This document shows, piece after piece, positions 26,025 through 35,204 of a stretch of 64,000 bases of DNA (the stretch's first letter is position 1; each line of letters starts with the position of its first letter). The notes below the pieces were generated by a model. The model made no database searches and was not told the origin of the DNA. It saw only the letters and a list, made by a program, of their open reading frames with translations. Made by a program: the position numbers and the translations under genes. The stretch is taken from the NCBI GenBank assembly GCA_017472925.1, contig JAFUNS010000023.1, forward strand, positions 1-64,000. The letters are read 5' to 3'. This DNA is from Bacteroides sp. (lineage in GTDB: Bacteria; Bacteroidota; Bacteroidia; Bacteroidales; Bacteroidaceae).

Positions 26025-26080
26025 CTGTCCCTAATAATAAGAAGTGTTTATATGTTGGCTCTTCTAAGATTTAGGGACAG
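26025..26080 (+). promoter_or_regulatory. Stem-loop in the leader of the TraX-like gene
   Basis: CTGTCCCTAA (26025-26034) pairs perfectly with TTAGGGACAG (26071-26080); with one bulged A the pairing extends to 14 base pairs. The 36-base loop holds the alternative start codon at 26052. Lying between a short peptide gene and a membrane protein gene, it could act as an attenuator-like element. Confidence 0.55.
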
Positions 26081-26126
26081 AATTATGTTTTTCACATTAT
26101 TCGCGCATCTTAACTTTTACATAATC

Positions 26127-26837
26127 ATGCAACTCGTAAATACTCATAGCTTTCGCATCTCGGGAAGTGTCCTTAAACTATTAGCCGTCTTTTCTATGCT
26201 GATAGATCATGTCGCTTGGGCTTTATTAAAAAATAACGAAGTGTTTACGCAAACGCTATGTACTATTGGAAGTCGGGATATAACTCCGTATTTCCTGATG
26301 CGGGCATTCGGTAGACTTGCTTTTCCTATCTTCAGTTTTTTGATAGTAGAAGGCTTTGTATTAACTAGGAATCGTTTTAATTATGGAAGGAATTTGTTGC
26401 TTTTCGCAATCATTTCTGAGATACCTTGGAACTTGTTGCATGCCGGGGTATGGCATCATCCCACCCAAAATGTATTCTTTACTTTATTCCTGGGATATTT
26501 GGGACTTTGTTGCTTGACATATTGGAAAGAAGATGCGGTTAAAAAGAGTATTGGACTATTAGTCTTATTAGCCATTTCTTTTAAGTTTCGTGCTGATTAT
26601 GGATATAGAGGGTTTGGGTTTATTTTGATGCTTTATGCTTTGCGTAGTCATTTACTGGTGAAATCGGTAATAGGTTGTTGTATGTTACCGGGAGCATGGA
26701 TGCCAGGATTGGCTTTTGTTCCTATCTGCTTGTATAATGGGAAACGTGGATTCATTCAAGGACCTGCTTGGAAATTCTGTTTTTATGCCTTCTATCCTGT
26801 ACATTTGTTGATTTTATATATTATTCGTTTGCTTTGA
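26127..26837 (+). CDS. TraX-family membrane protein
   Basis: A polytopic protein of 236 residues from the ATG at 26127 (an upstream start at 26052 lies inside a stem-loop and precedes a -7-like TAACTTTT at 26110-26117). Landmarks of the TraX family are LKLLAVFSMLIDHVAWALL, AFGRLAFPIFSFLIVEGF, RNLLLFAIISEIPWNLL and the C-terminal FCFYAFYPVHLLILYI. TraX of the F plasmid is needed for N-acetylation of pilin. Adjacent fimbrillin-like lipoproteins make acylation of a surface protein or peptide conceivable, but chromosomal TraX homologues are common and their substrates unknown. Confidence 0.8.
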   Translation: MQLVNTHSFRISGSVLKLLAVFSMLIDHVAWALLKNNEVFTQTLCTIGSRDITPYFLMRAFGRLAFPIFSFLIVEGFVLTRNRFNYGRNLLLFAIISEIPWNLLHAGVWHHPTQNVFFTLFLGYLGLCCLTYWKEDAVKKSIGLLVLLAISFKFRADYGYRGFGFILMLYALRSHLLVKSVIGCCMLPGAWMPGLAFVPICLYNGKRGFIQGPAWKFCFYAFYPVHLLILYIIRLL

Positions 26838-26961
26838 ATCCTTGAGTATGGAATGTAAATAAGGTGACGTTTTATGGTTTGTAAAGCGTCGTTTTATGTT
26901 TTATTACTCATTGTTGAATTTAAAGTAAAAGTGTTAAAAGTGGGAGATTGTTCGTTTGATA

Positions 26962-26992
26962 TTTGGAAGTCTCTTTTTTTTTTTTTTCTTTG
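26962..26992 (+). promoter_or_regulatory. Promoter-like element with a T14 tract in its spacer
   Basis: TTTG at 26962-26965 and TTTCTTTG at 26985-26992 (TAnnTTTG with one mismatch) are separated by 19 bases, of which most are a run of 14 T (26974-26987 overlaps the -7 side). Slippage in this run would change the spacer. The peptide 2 start codon is at 27027. Confidence 0.5.
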
Positions 26993-27026
26993 TGCAGATT
27001 TAACATATTATTAAAAAGTTTGTATT

Positions 27027-27143
27027 ATGAAGAAAGAAATGTATATCAAGTATGAGGCTCCAGAAGTTGAAGTCTTGGAAGTTGAAGTAGAAAAAGGGTT
27101 TGCAACTTCTGTTGAGGCTGGAGAAGGGGGAGGAGATTATTAA
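27027..27143 (+). CDS. Short peptide 2 (38 residues) with Gly-rich tail
   Basis: An ATG at 27027 encodes MKKEMYIKYEAPEVEVLEVE then VEKGFATSVEAGEGGGDY and a stop. It shares the YEAP-EVEV-EVEKGFA core with the 26-residue peptide at 25891, then adds a short Gly/Glu/Asp-rich C-terminus. A conserved strand-forming N-terminal part followed by a small variable tail is the layout of many ribosomal peptide precursors, and a PqqD-like protein, which in known systems binds leader peptides as an added beta-strand, is encoded 12.6 kb downstream. It starts the lipoprotein operon: the next start codon is only 14 bases away. The precursor role is inference. Confidence 0.65.
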   Translation: MKKEMYIKYEAPEVEVLEVEVEKGFATSVEAGEGGGDY

Positions 27144-27156
27144 ATTTGTAAAATTG

Positions 27157-28110
27157 ATGATTAAGTCTGCTTTTAATCTTTTATTAGTAATTATTTTTTT
27201 GTTATTTTCTTGTGACTCCAATAAGGATTTATGTAAGTTGCAAGAAAATGGTGACGTGGAACGTGTAGTGGTAAAGCTTCTGCAAATAGAAGAAGAGGAA
27301 TCTACTTCTCGTTTGTATACGGATGAAAATGTCAAGTATTTCTATTGGGAAAAAAATGATACAGTAGGAATATTTCCATCAATTGGTGGACAAGTTGAAT
27401 TTCCTTTAGGTAATAAAGAGAATCAAACTACAGCCGTATTTGATGGTGGTGGATGGGCCTTAAAAAGCACTTATACCTACTCGGCTTATTATCCTTTTAG
27501 TTTTTATAATCGTAATATTGATAAAATTCCAATATCTTATTTAGGACAGAAACAAACAGGTAATGATAATCGCAGTCATTTAAGAAATTATTTGTTTTTT
27601 GCTTCTCCACCTGTTATTGTAGAGAATTCTTCTTTGACTTTAAAATTAGGACATCAGGGATCTGTAATGAGGTTAGAGTTGACCATGCCTGCGGCAAAAA
27701 TATGGTCTTCTTTATCTGTATATACAACAGAGGATATTCTTCCAGTAGAAAAAACAATAAATTTGCAAGATGCTTCTTTGGAACAAACGGTTGTTTCATA
27801 CACCGATAGAATTTCTTTAGAACTAAATGAAATTGTCACAACTGAAGAGGGTCAGAAAATAGTTGTATGGTTGGCCTATCCTTCTGTTACGGCGGATTCG
27901 CATTACTTGTATGTCACAATTCGTGATTCTGAAGGCTATGCATATGTGTCAGAAATAAATAAAGGAAATGGTTCGCATTCAAGTGCTACCGCCCCTATGA
28001 ATAAACGTCTTCCGCGTTATGCTTCCCCCGTCCTTCAGCAAGGCATTAATTCCGGGATAAGTGATTGGGAAAAGTCGGATAAAGATTATGGTGGTACAGT
28101 GGGTGGATAA
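27157..28110 (+). CDS. Fimbrillin-like lipoprotein
   Basis: From the ATG at 27157 the 317-residue product starts with a lipoprotein signal ending LLFSC (C19); an earlier non-ATG start at 27100 would overlap peptide 2 and spoil the signal. The body has the fimbrillin-family pattern: FYWEKNDTVGIFPSIG, STYTYSAYYPFSFYN, LKLGHQGSVMRLEL and VVWLAYPSV. Family members are outer-membrane-anchored, surface-exposed proteins, some being pilus subunits with a C-terminal donor strand. No pilus chaperone or usher is encoded nearby. Second gene of the operon beginning with peptide 2. Confidence 0.8.
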   Translation: MIKSAFNLLLVIIFLLFSCDSNKDLCKLQENGDVERVVVKLLQIEEEESTSRLYTDENVKYFYWEKNDTVGIFPSIGGQVEFPLGNKENQTTAVFDGGGWALKSTYTYSAYYPFSFYNRNIDKIPISYLGQKQTGNDNRSHLRNYLFFASPPVIVENSSLTLKLGHQGSVMRLELTMPAAKIWSSLSVYTTEDILPVEKTINLQDASLEQTVVSYTDRISLELNEIVTTEEGQKIVVWLAYPSVTADSHYLYVTIRDSEGYAYVSEINKGNGSHSSATAPMNKRLPRYASPVLQQGINSGISDWEKSDKDYGGTVGG

Positions 28111-28165
28111 TTCATTGTACCATCCCATTTTTGATAATATAATAATGTATACAATATAAAGACAT

Positions 28166-31100
28166 ATGCGGAATAGTATGTGTGTAAAAAAATGTGTATG
28201 GGTGGCAAGTATATTGTGTGTACTTGCTTTTTTTTCATGTAGTGACGCATGGAAAGAAGAAGCTGCCCTTAATAACCAGAGGAAGGTATTTGTTCTAAGC
28301 GGTAGTATCAGCCAACAGAATGAGAGTAGAGCCAATGCAAATGGTTTTGTAGATGGAGACCGTATGGGAGTTTATATCGTTGATTACAACAATGGACTAC
28401 CGGGTACTTTGTCGGCTACCGACAATCGGGCTTCGAACGTATTGTATACATTCAATGGGCTTGAGAATAGTTGGAAATCTGCTGTAACATTGTATTGGAA
28501 AGACCAAACCACTCCGGTAGATGTATATGGATATTATCCGGGAGTAAACTATATTGATTCTCCTACGGCCTATGCATTTGAGGTCAGTCATTTACAGAAT
28601 GTTGTCCCCGAAGAAGGAGAAATATCGAATTATGAGGCTTCCGATTTTTTATGGGGAAAAGTAGAGAAAGTAAATCCTACCGAAGAAACCATCATGATAC
28701 GCTATCAGCATAGGATGGCCGGTATTCAAGTGACTTTGCAACTTGGAGAAAACATGGTGGGCGATGAATTTAATTGGGCTGAAGTAGATAAAAAGGTGCA
28801 GATTAACCAAGTGCGCCGTTCGGCGAGCATCGACCTGACAACAGGTGTTCCTGTTGCCACCGGTGAAGTGGATAAAAGTATCCAGATGATGAAGCAGGAA
28901 AATGATGTATATCGGGCTGTTATTGTACCTCAAGAGGTCGCTGCACAAACTAACTTGTTTACATTGGTTGTAGATGGGAAAAACTATCCTGCCGCAATTA
29001 ATGAAAACATTAATTTTCAATCAGGCAAACTCTACCAATTTAACTATACGTTATACATATCCGAATCAACCGGTACCTATGAACTTATGCTTACAGGTAT
29101 TGAAATCTCTGATTGGATAAACGATCAAATCTCGCATAATTTTACTGCAAGCCAGTATGTTATCATTCATTGTCCCGAATCAGGACAGTTGGAAAATAGT
29201 ATTCAGCAGGCGGGATACGATTATCAGAAAATGAAAAATCTTAAGATAACCGGTTATCTGAATGATAAAGATTTTGAACTATTGAGAAGCAAGATGCCTA
29301 AACTGGAACACTTGAATTTAAAAGAAGTGGAGATTCCGGATAGATTGCTTATATACAGCCATTGGTTTGATGGACCTGGAACGATTGAAAAATACAGAAC
29401 CAATGCATTACCAATAAATGCATTGTACGGCAATAAAACCATAAAATCCCTTGTATTACCTAAGAGTATAACCCATATCGGTTCTAATGCATTAAGGGAA
29501 ATGAACTTGATGTATTCAACATTGGAAATACCCGAAGGTGTCCTTAATATAGAAGAAGGTGCATTGGCGTTTAACGAAGAGAATGGGGTAGAACTGGTAT
29601 TACCGCTTTCATTGGATTCGATTGGAAGTGATGCTTTTTGCGCTAACAGTTATCGATGTGAGTTCCGGTTAAGTGACAAGATAAAATATATTGCTGATGG
29701 AGCCTTCTATGAATGTAAGAATTTTTATGGAACGTTTCAGATTCCTTCCAAGCTTACGGTGATCAAGAAGGAGGCTTTCGGAGGCGTAGGAGTCAAGAAT
29801 AATACATTGGATGGAAATATTGAAATAGCCCAGGGGGTTACTAAAATAGAAGAAAGGGCATTCTATAACATGGGGTTTGCCAATCGTTTGAACTTGACAT
29901 TCCCACCAGGGTTGAATAGTATAGAAAAACAAGCATTCTCAGGGGTGCGTTTAAGTTCGCTTCGTTTTAATGACGATTTGGAAGAAGTAGGTAGTGAAGC
30001 CTTCTATAATGCACACATACCGTTTCAAATTACTTTGCCATCGCAGTTAAAGATTGTAGGTAGAAGAGGCTTTTTGGAAGCGAGAATTGAAGGGGAACTG
30101 GTCATTCCGGAATCTTGCCTGAATTTAGGTGAAGGGGCATTTGCCGGTAATAATTTTACAAAGATCACTCTTCCCAAGAAATTGGAAATGATACCACGGG
30201 ATTGTTTTAATAATCTCAAATATCTGAAGGAAATAAATATTCCTAAATATGTAGACTATATCGGGCATTATGCATTTAACGGTGATAATGCCTTGGAAAC
30301 CATCATTTGTATGAATCCGGAGCCCCCTTCTTTGGGCGATCAGGTATTTGATGGTGTGGATAAGGAGAAAGCTATTCTGCAAGTGCCAGAGCGTTCTGTG
30401 GGCTTGTATCGGAACACTTCGGGATGGAATCAGTTCAAAAACATTACTGCATATCATGAATTGGCTTTCAATATATCGGAAATCAAGACTCTGGACAAGG
30501 GAATGACTCGTGTGGGCATTATCCGTTCTGAAGGTGATTGGGAAGTTTCGTATTGTCCTAATTGGATTACAGTTTCACCGATGGAAGGACCAAACAAAGC
30601 CGAAGTAACCATTACGGTTAATGAACAGACACCGGGTGCCGGGGAACGTGAAGATAAAATTGTCTTTAAATTGAAAGACAAGGATTACACTACTTATACA
30701 AATGTCAAGCAATTCTCTTCAACTGAGATTGTTGAAGACAAGATGATTGTGCTTCAGCCTGCAGATGCCGGTGCACCCAAAGCGGTTCCGCTATTTATTA
30801 TAGGTGATGGTTATGATGCAGAGGAAATCCTTTCGGGTAAATATTTGGAAGACATGAATGCTCAAATGAATCATTTCTTTTCGATAGAGCCTTATAAATC
30901 CTATCAGAAATATTTTACGGTCAGTACTGCGATAGTGTGTTCTCCAGATTCTGGCATAGAAGGGGATACCAAATTTAAAAGTGAGGTTTTTGACGGCCTT
31001 CGTGGGGATGCCGATAAGGTATGGGAATATGCAAAAACTTATGGGGAAGGTTTTAGTACGGCTTCTGAAGGGGATTGTACGGTAATGGTTTTGCTGAATA

Positions 31101-31621
31101 CAGTTTCTACTGCAAATTATACCGACATAGAAAGAAATGGACGGACAGTCAGTTGGGTAGGTAAGAGTAATGATTCGTATCCTTTTGATCAAAAGAGTCA
31201 GGTCTTGCGTGAAGTAGGTGGCGTTGCCTTTGGAAAGTTAGCTCCCGAAGGAGTTAATCATTTTACGTTTATCAAGTCTTGTACTTGTCCGCATTGCAAT
31301 ATGCTAAGTACGTATCAGGATATGCAGAGAGAAGGATGGTATAAAAACATTACCCTTTCTGCTAATATGAATGAGGCACCTTGGAAGCATTACATTTTCA
31401 ATTCCAATTATTCGTCTCTTGTAGATATGTATGAGGGGGCATTGCGCCATGCTCGTGGTGCCTACCGTTCAGAGAATATGAGCATTATGGGAAACACTTA
31501 TATCCCTTATTTCAATACAATCAGTCGCGAAATAATTGTACGCCGGATTATGCAGTGTGCAGAGAAAGAATTTTCCATGGATGAATTTTTAGCGAACGAT
31601 AAAATAGAAATACTCGAATGA
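28166..31621 (+). CDS. Fimbrillin/LRR5/BACON/M64-type lipoprotein A, inactive protease
   Basis: The 1,151-residue lipoprotein has a signal ending FFSC, a fimbrillin-like domain (about 30-320; RANANGFVDGDRMGVYIVDY, then LYWKDQTTPVDVYGYYPG), BspA-type LRR5 repeats (about 340-740; SLVLPKSITHIGSNAL is typical), a BACON domain (about 770-850; NWITVSPMEGP) and an M64-like peptidase domain (about 860-1151). The zinc-site region reads REVGGVAFGKLAPE where its two sister proteins have HEAGGHGFGKLGDE: both His ligands and the Asp are replaced (R1015, V1020, P1027) and only E1016 remains. It should be unable to bind zinc. Its stop codon overlaps the next start (ATGA). Confidence 0.88.
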   Translation: MRNSMCVKKCVWVASILCVLAFFSCSDAWKEEAALNNQRKVFVLSGSISQQNESRANANGFVDGDRMGVYIVDYNNGLPGTLSATDNRASNVLYTFNGLENSWKSAVTLYWKDQTTPVDVYGYYPGVNYIDSPTAYAFEVSHLQNVVPEEGEISNYEASDFLWGKVEKVNPTEETIMIRYQHRMAGIQVTLQLGENMVGDEFNWAEVDKKVQINQVRRSASIDLTTGVPVATGEVDKSIQMMKQENDVYRAVIVPQEVAAQTNLFTLVVDGKNYPAAINENINFQSGKLYQFNYTLYISESTGTYELMLTGIEISDWINDQISHNFTASQYVIIHCPESGQLENSIQQAGYDYQKMKNLKITGYLNDKDFELLRSKMPKLEHLNLKEVEIPDRLLIYSHWFDGPGTIEKYRTNALPINALYGNKTIKSLVLPKSITHIGSNALREMNLMYSTLEIPEGVLNIEEGALAFNEENGVELVLPLSLDSIGSDAFCANSYRCEFRLSDKIKYIADGAFYECKNFYGTFQIPSKLTVIKKEAFGGVGVKNNTLDGNIEIAQGVTKIEERAFYNMGFANRLNLTFPPGLNSIEKQAFSGVRLSSLRFNDDLEEVGSEAFYNAHIPFQITLPSQLKIVGRRGFLEARIEGELVIPESCLNLGEGAFAGNNFTKITLPKKLEMIPRDCFNNLKYLKEINIPKYVDYIGHYAFNGDNALETIICMNPEPPSLGDQVFDGVDKEKAILQVPERSVGLYRNTSGWNQFKNITAYHELAFNISEIKTLDKGMTRVGIIRSEGDWEVSYCPNWITVSPMEGPNKAEVTITVNEQTPGAGEREDKIVFKLKDKDYTTYTNVKQFSSTEIVEDKMIVLQPADAGAPKAVPLFIIGDGYDAEEILSGKYLEDMNAQMNHFFSIEPYKSYQKYFTVSTAIVCSPDSGIEGDTKFKSEVFDGLRGDADKVWEYAKTYGEGFSTASEGDCTVMVLLNTVSTANYTDIERNGRTVSWVGKSNDSYPFDQKSQVLREVGGVAFGKLAPEGVNHFTFIKSCTCPHCNMLSTYQDMQREGWYKNITLSANMNEAPWKHYIFNSNYSSLVDMYEGALRHARGAYRSENMSIMGNTYIPYFNTISREIIVRRIMQCAEKEFSMDEFLANDKIEILE

Positions 31622-34600
31622 AAGCAATGAACAGATATCAATTATATGTTTTTTCCCTGCTTTTAGTAGGAATAACCTTTTCGTGTCAGGATAATAATGT
31701 ATGTGACATGGAAACAGGATATGCCCCTATCCATTTGCAGGCTGAAATCATTCAAGAAAATGTAACCCGTGCCAATGACAATGGGTTTGCCGATGGTGAT
31801 CAGGTAGGGGTGTTTGTCGTGGATTATAATGGAGAAGCTGCGCAGGCTTTGCAAGTTTCTGGTAATCATGCCGACAATGTCCGATTTATATATAATGAAA
31901 AGGATGGAACATGGACCGGTAGTACCCAACTATACTGGAAGGATCAGACTACTCCTATCGACTTGTATGGTTACTATCCGTTTGATGCTTCACTTCAAAC
32001 GGTTAACGCCTATCCATTTGAAGTACAACGAAACCAGCGTGACGTGTTGCATGAGGGTAGAATGGCTGGTTATATCGGCTATGAAGCATCGGATTTCCTT
32101 TGGAGTAAGGTTACAAAAGTTTATCCTACAGAAGCAACGATTACTTTGCCTTATCAGCATTTGTTTGCAGGGGTACGTGTTTCATTGGTTGAAGGTACCG
32201 GTTTTGGAGAGAATGAATGGAGTGGGATAACAAAGACCGTTTTGGTGGAAAATACATGTCCTAATGCATTGATTGATTTGCAGACAGGAACGGTTACCAA
32301 GGATAGTCGTTCAACCCCTATTACCATCATTCCACAAACTTATCATCAGGACTACCGTGCAATTGTAGTGCCTCAAACGCTGCAAGCAGGAGTATGTTTG
32401 ATTTCGATTACGGTGGATGGGACTAGTTACAAGTTTACCCGCGATAGTGAGATGAACTATGAAGCAGGTAAACTGCATGAGTTTACTTTGAAAATCAATA
32501 AGAATACAGTTTCAGGAGACTATGGAATTGAACTTGTCAGCGAAGCGGTTTTGCCGTGGGAAAATGACCCGCTTTCCCATAACGGAACAGCTCGTGAGTA
32601 TATCTGTGTTCATGTAAACGAAGATGAATATATAGGTGATGTAATCAAACAAATGAATCTTGATCCTAAAGAAATCAAGAATCTTAAATTGACAGGAGTC
32701 CTTTCGGGAAAGAAGCAGTTTGAATATATACGCCAACAAATGCCTTATTTGGAAGCGATTCACATGAAAGATTTGAGAACCAAGGAACAGAGGATTTATA
32801 ATGATTATTTTTATTCTCCTTTTGATGGTGCGCAATATGGTTATGCAGAATATGAAGATGATTTTATCCCTGGATCGGCTTTTGAGAATATGGCTTTTCT
32901 TTCTTTTGTAGTGTGGCCGGATCATTTGAAAGGCTTAGGTCGTAATTCATTTGCAGGTACCAACCTGCGTGGATCTCTTATTTTGCCGGAAGGGTTGAAA
33001 TATGTAGGGAAAGATTGCTTTTGGGCCTATGAACATAAGCCGACATCATTAAGTGGGGAATTGTATATCCCTTCTACTGTTGAATATATTGGTGATAATG
33101 CTTTTGCGGATTGTTATTTTAACGGTGAATTGGTGCTGCCTCAAAAAATGAAATATTTGGGCTCGGAAGCGTTTCGTAATAATATCAATTTGACAGGACA
33201 GATACACATACCGGATGGATTGACTGAAGTGAATAGTGCTTGGCTATATACCGGTGTGACAGGATATGCGGAAATACCGCAAGGTGTCAAGAAAATTAAT
33301 GGCATCGGCTGTTTGATTTCGGGTATTCATATTCCCGAGGGAGTGGAAGAAATCGTTCAGATTCATACATATGATGTAGGTTCGTTCAGAAATAAGTATG
33401 GAGAGAATGCTATGAACCTGTTTATGAAGCATGATATTCATTTGCCTTCTACTTTGACCAAACTGAGTGAACGTGCATTTTATTATGCTAATTCAGCTCG
33501 TATCAATATTCCCGATGGTGTGGAGATTATTCCGAATTGGGCTTTTAACAGTTCCAAATTACAAGATACGTTGTCTATCCCGTCATCTGTTACTCAGATA
33601 AGAATGGGTGCTTTTGCTGAGTGCCATTATCTGACTGCCGTTGTTCTTCCGGAAAACTTGCAAGAGATACAGGATATAGCCTTTCAAAATTGTAGGTCGC
33701 TTAATTATATCCAATGTCTGAGTCCTAAACCACCCCGTTTGAGTGGAAATGCATTCGATGGAGTAGAAAAGAATAATTTTACATTGGTGGTGCCGGAAGG
33801 CTCGGTTGATCTTTACAAAGGTGCTGACGGATGGAAAGAGTTTACTCGGATTTCAACCTATCAAAAATTCGTTTGTCGCCCTATGTCGGCCAAATTGTTG
33901 AATAAAGGGAATACACGAACAATCATATTGGATGCAGATGGTGATTGGACGGTAACTCACAAACCGGATTGGGTGACATTGTCGGCAGAAAGCGGTTCTA
34001 AGAAAAAGGAATTGACGGTGACTATAAATGATTTGTCTTCTGGAACGGGCGATCGAAGTGGCGAGATTGAATTTACTTTAAACGGAAAAACTGATGATAT
34101 GGAAAATCCGATTACCACCAGTTATAAGATAACTCAATATGATAGTGAATATAAGGAAAATAGTCAAATAAAACTCCAAAATGCTTCTGAAGGTAATGGT
34201 ATTAATATTGTCTTTACCGCCGACGGTTATGATGCGGAAGATATAGCCAATGGAAGCTTTATAGCGGATGTAAAGGAAGGTATGAAATATTTCTTCGGAA
34301 TACAACCTTACCAAAAATATCAGAACTATTTTAATGTATATGCCCATGTTGCGATGTCGAATGACAGTGGTGTTTGTTCCAATGTAAATATCTGGAGAAA
34401 TACGAAGTTCAATACGAGATACGGAGGTGGGGAAAATGGCAGATTAAATGTCGATGCGAATAAAGTAATGCATTTTGTCATGAATGAAGTGGAAGAAACA
34501 TGTATTACGTCTCAGAATGTTTCTGAAAGTTTGGTTATATGTATTTTAAATAGTGATGTGTACGAAGGTATTTGTACCATGTATGCAGACGGTTCTGCAG

Positions 34601-35196
34601 TAGCCTTTGTCCCTCATAGCCGATATGATTATCCGTATGATTATCGGGGAATTATCCAGCATGAAGCAGGTGGACACGGATTCGGAAAATTGGGAGATGA
34701 ATATGTGTATCACCGTAATCATATTGATAATTGTTCATGTCCTTGCTGTAATCATACAGACGAACTTAAATATAACCTGTATTTGGGGTGGTTCCGTAAT
34801 TTGTCGATGACCGGCAAATACAGTGGTGTTGAATGGAAACACTTGATTTATGATGACCGTTATGATGATATAGTGGATATATATGAAGGTGGCTATTATC
34901 ATGGTCGTGGAGTGTATCGTTCGGAATATAATTCATGCATGAATAATAATGTACCGTATTATAGTACCATTTCTCGTCAGGCAATAGTTGAGCGAATTAT
35001 GGCTTATGCTGGGAAAACATTCAATTTCGAGACTTTCGTTAGCAACGATAGTCGTGAAATGGGGGATAAGTTTATTGAGAGTCGAACAGGAGGAAACGTT
35101 AAAGAGGGAGTTGCCCTACATCATTCTGCTCCGATTTTTATAAAGGGAAGTCCGATGGATTATTTCCAGCAACAAGATAACAAACCTTCTAAATAA
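31618..35196 (+). CDS. Fimbrillin/LRR5/BACON/M64 lipoprotein B, intact metallopeptidase
   Basis: The 1,192-residue lipoprotein (signal ending FSC) has the same domain order as protein A: fimbrillin-like (about 30-330), LRR5 repeats (about 345-750), BACON (about 775-870; DWVTLSAESG) and M64 (about 880-1150). The zinc motif is complete: HEAGGHGFGKLGDEY, with H1015, E1016, H1020 and D1027. A Cys-rich loop, DNCSCPCCNHTD, follows it. M64 peptidases include an enzyme that cleaves immunoglobulin A; the target here is unknown. Fusion to surface-lipoprotein and LRR domains suggests a cell-surface protease with a built-in binding module. Translationally coupled to protein A. Confidence 0.92.
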   Translation: MKAMNRYQLYVFSLLLVGITFSCQDNNVCDMETGYAPIHLQAEIIQENVTRANDNGFADGDQVGVFVVDYNGEAAQALQVSGNHADNVRFIYNEKDGTWTGSTQLYWKDQTTPIDLYGYYPFDASLQTVNAYPFEVQRNQRDVLHEGRMAGYIGYEASDFLWSKVTKVYPTEATITLPYQHLFAGVRVSLVEGTGFGENEWSGITKTVLVENTCPNALIDLQTGTVTKDSRSTPITIIPQTYHQDYRAIVVPQTLQAGVCLISITVDGTSYKFTRDSEMNYEAGKLHEFTLKINKNTVSGDYGIELVSEAVLPWENDPLSHNGTAREYICVHVNEDEYIGDVIKQMNLDPKEIKNLKLTGVLSGKKQFEYIRQQMPYLEAIHMKDLRTKEQRIYNDYFYSPFDGAQYGYAEYEDDFIPGSAFENMAFLSFVVWPDHLKGLGRNSFAGTNLRGSLILPEGLKYVGKDCFWAYEHKPTSLSGELYIPSTVEYIGDNAFADCYFNGELVLPQKMKYLGSEAFRNNINLTGQIHIPDGLTEVNSAWLYTGVTGYAEIPQGVKKINGIGCLISGIHIPEGVEEIVQIHTYDVGSFRNKYGENAMNLFMKHDIHLPSTLTKLSERAFYYANSARINIPDGVEIIPNWAFNSSKLQDTLSIPSSVTQIRMGAFAECHYLTAVVLPENLQEIQDIAFQNCRSLNYIQCLSPKPPRLSGNAFDGVEKNNFTLVVPEGSVDLYKGADGWKEFTRISTYQKFVCRPMSAKLLNKGNTRTIILDADGDWTVTHKPDWVTLSAESGSKKKELTVTINDLSSGTGDRSGEIEFTLNGKTDDMENPITTSYKITQYDSEYKENSQIKLQNASEGNGINIVFTADGYDAEDIANGSFIADVKEGMKYFFGIQPYQKYQNYFNVYAHVAMSNDSGVCSNVNIWRNTKFNTRYGGGENGRLNVDANKVMHFVMNEVEETCITSQNVSESLVICILNSDVYEGICTMYADGSAVAFVPHSRYDYPYDYRGIIQHEAGGHGFGKLGDEYVYHRNHIDNCSCPCCNHTDELKYNLYLGWFRNLSMTGKYSGVEWKHLIYDDRYDDIVDIYEGGYYHGRGVYRSEYNSCMNNNVPYYSTISRQAIVERIMAYAGKTFNFETFVSNDSREMGDKFIESRTGGNVKEGVALHHSAPIFIKGSPMDYFQQQDNKPSK

Positions 35197-35204
35197 ACTG
35201 AACA

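Noticed and set aside
26052-26126. Upstream start for the TraX-like gene
   Set aside because: The region lies in a stem-loop and upstream of a -7-like element; the ATG at 26127 is more likely, though not certain.
27100-27156. Upstream start of the fimbrillin-like lipoprotein
   Set aside because: It would be non-ATG, overlap the peptide 2 gene and destroy the lipoprotein signal.
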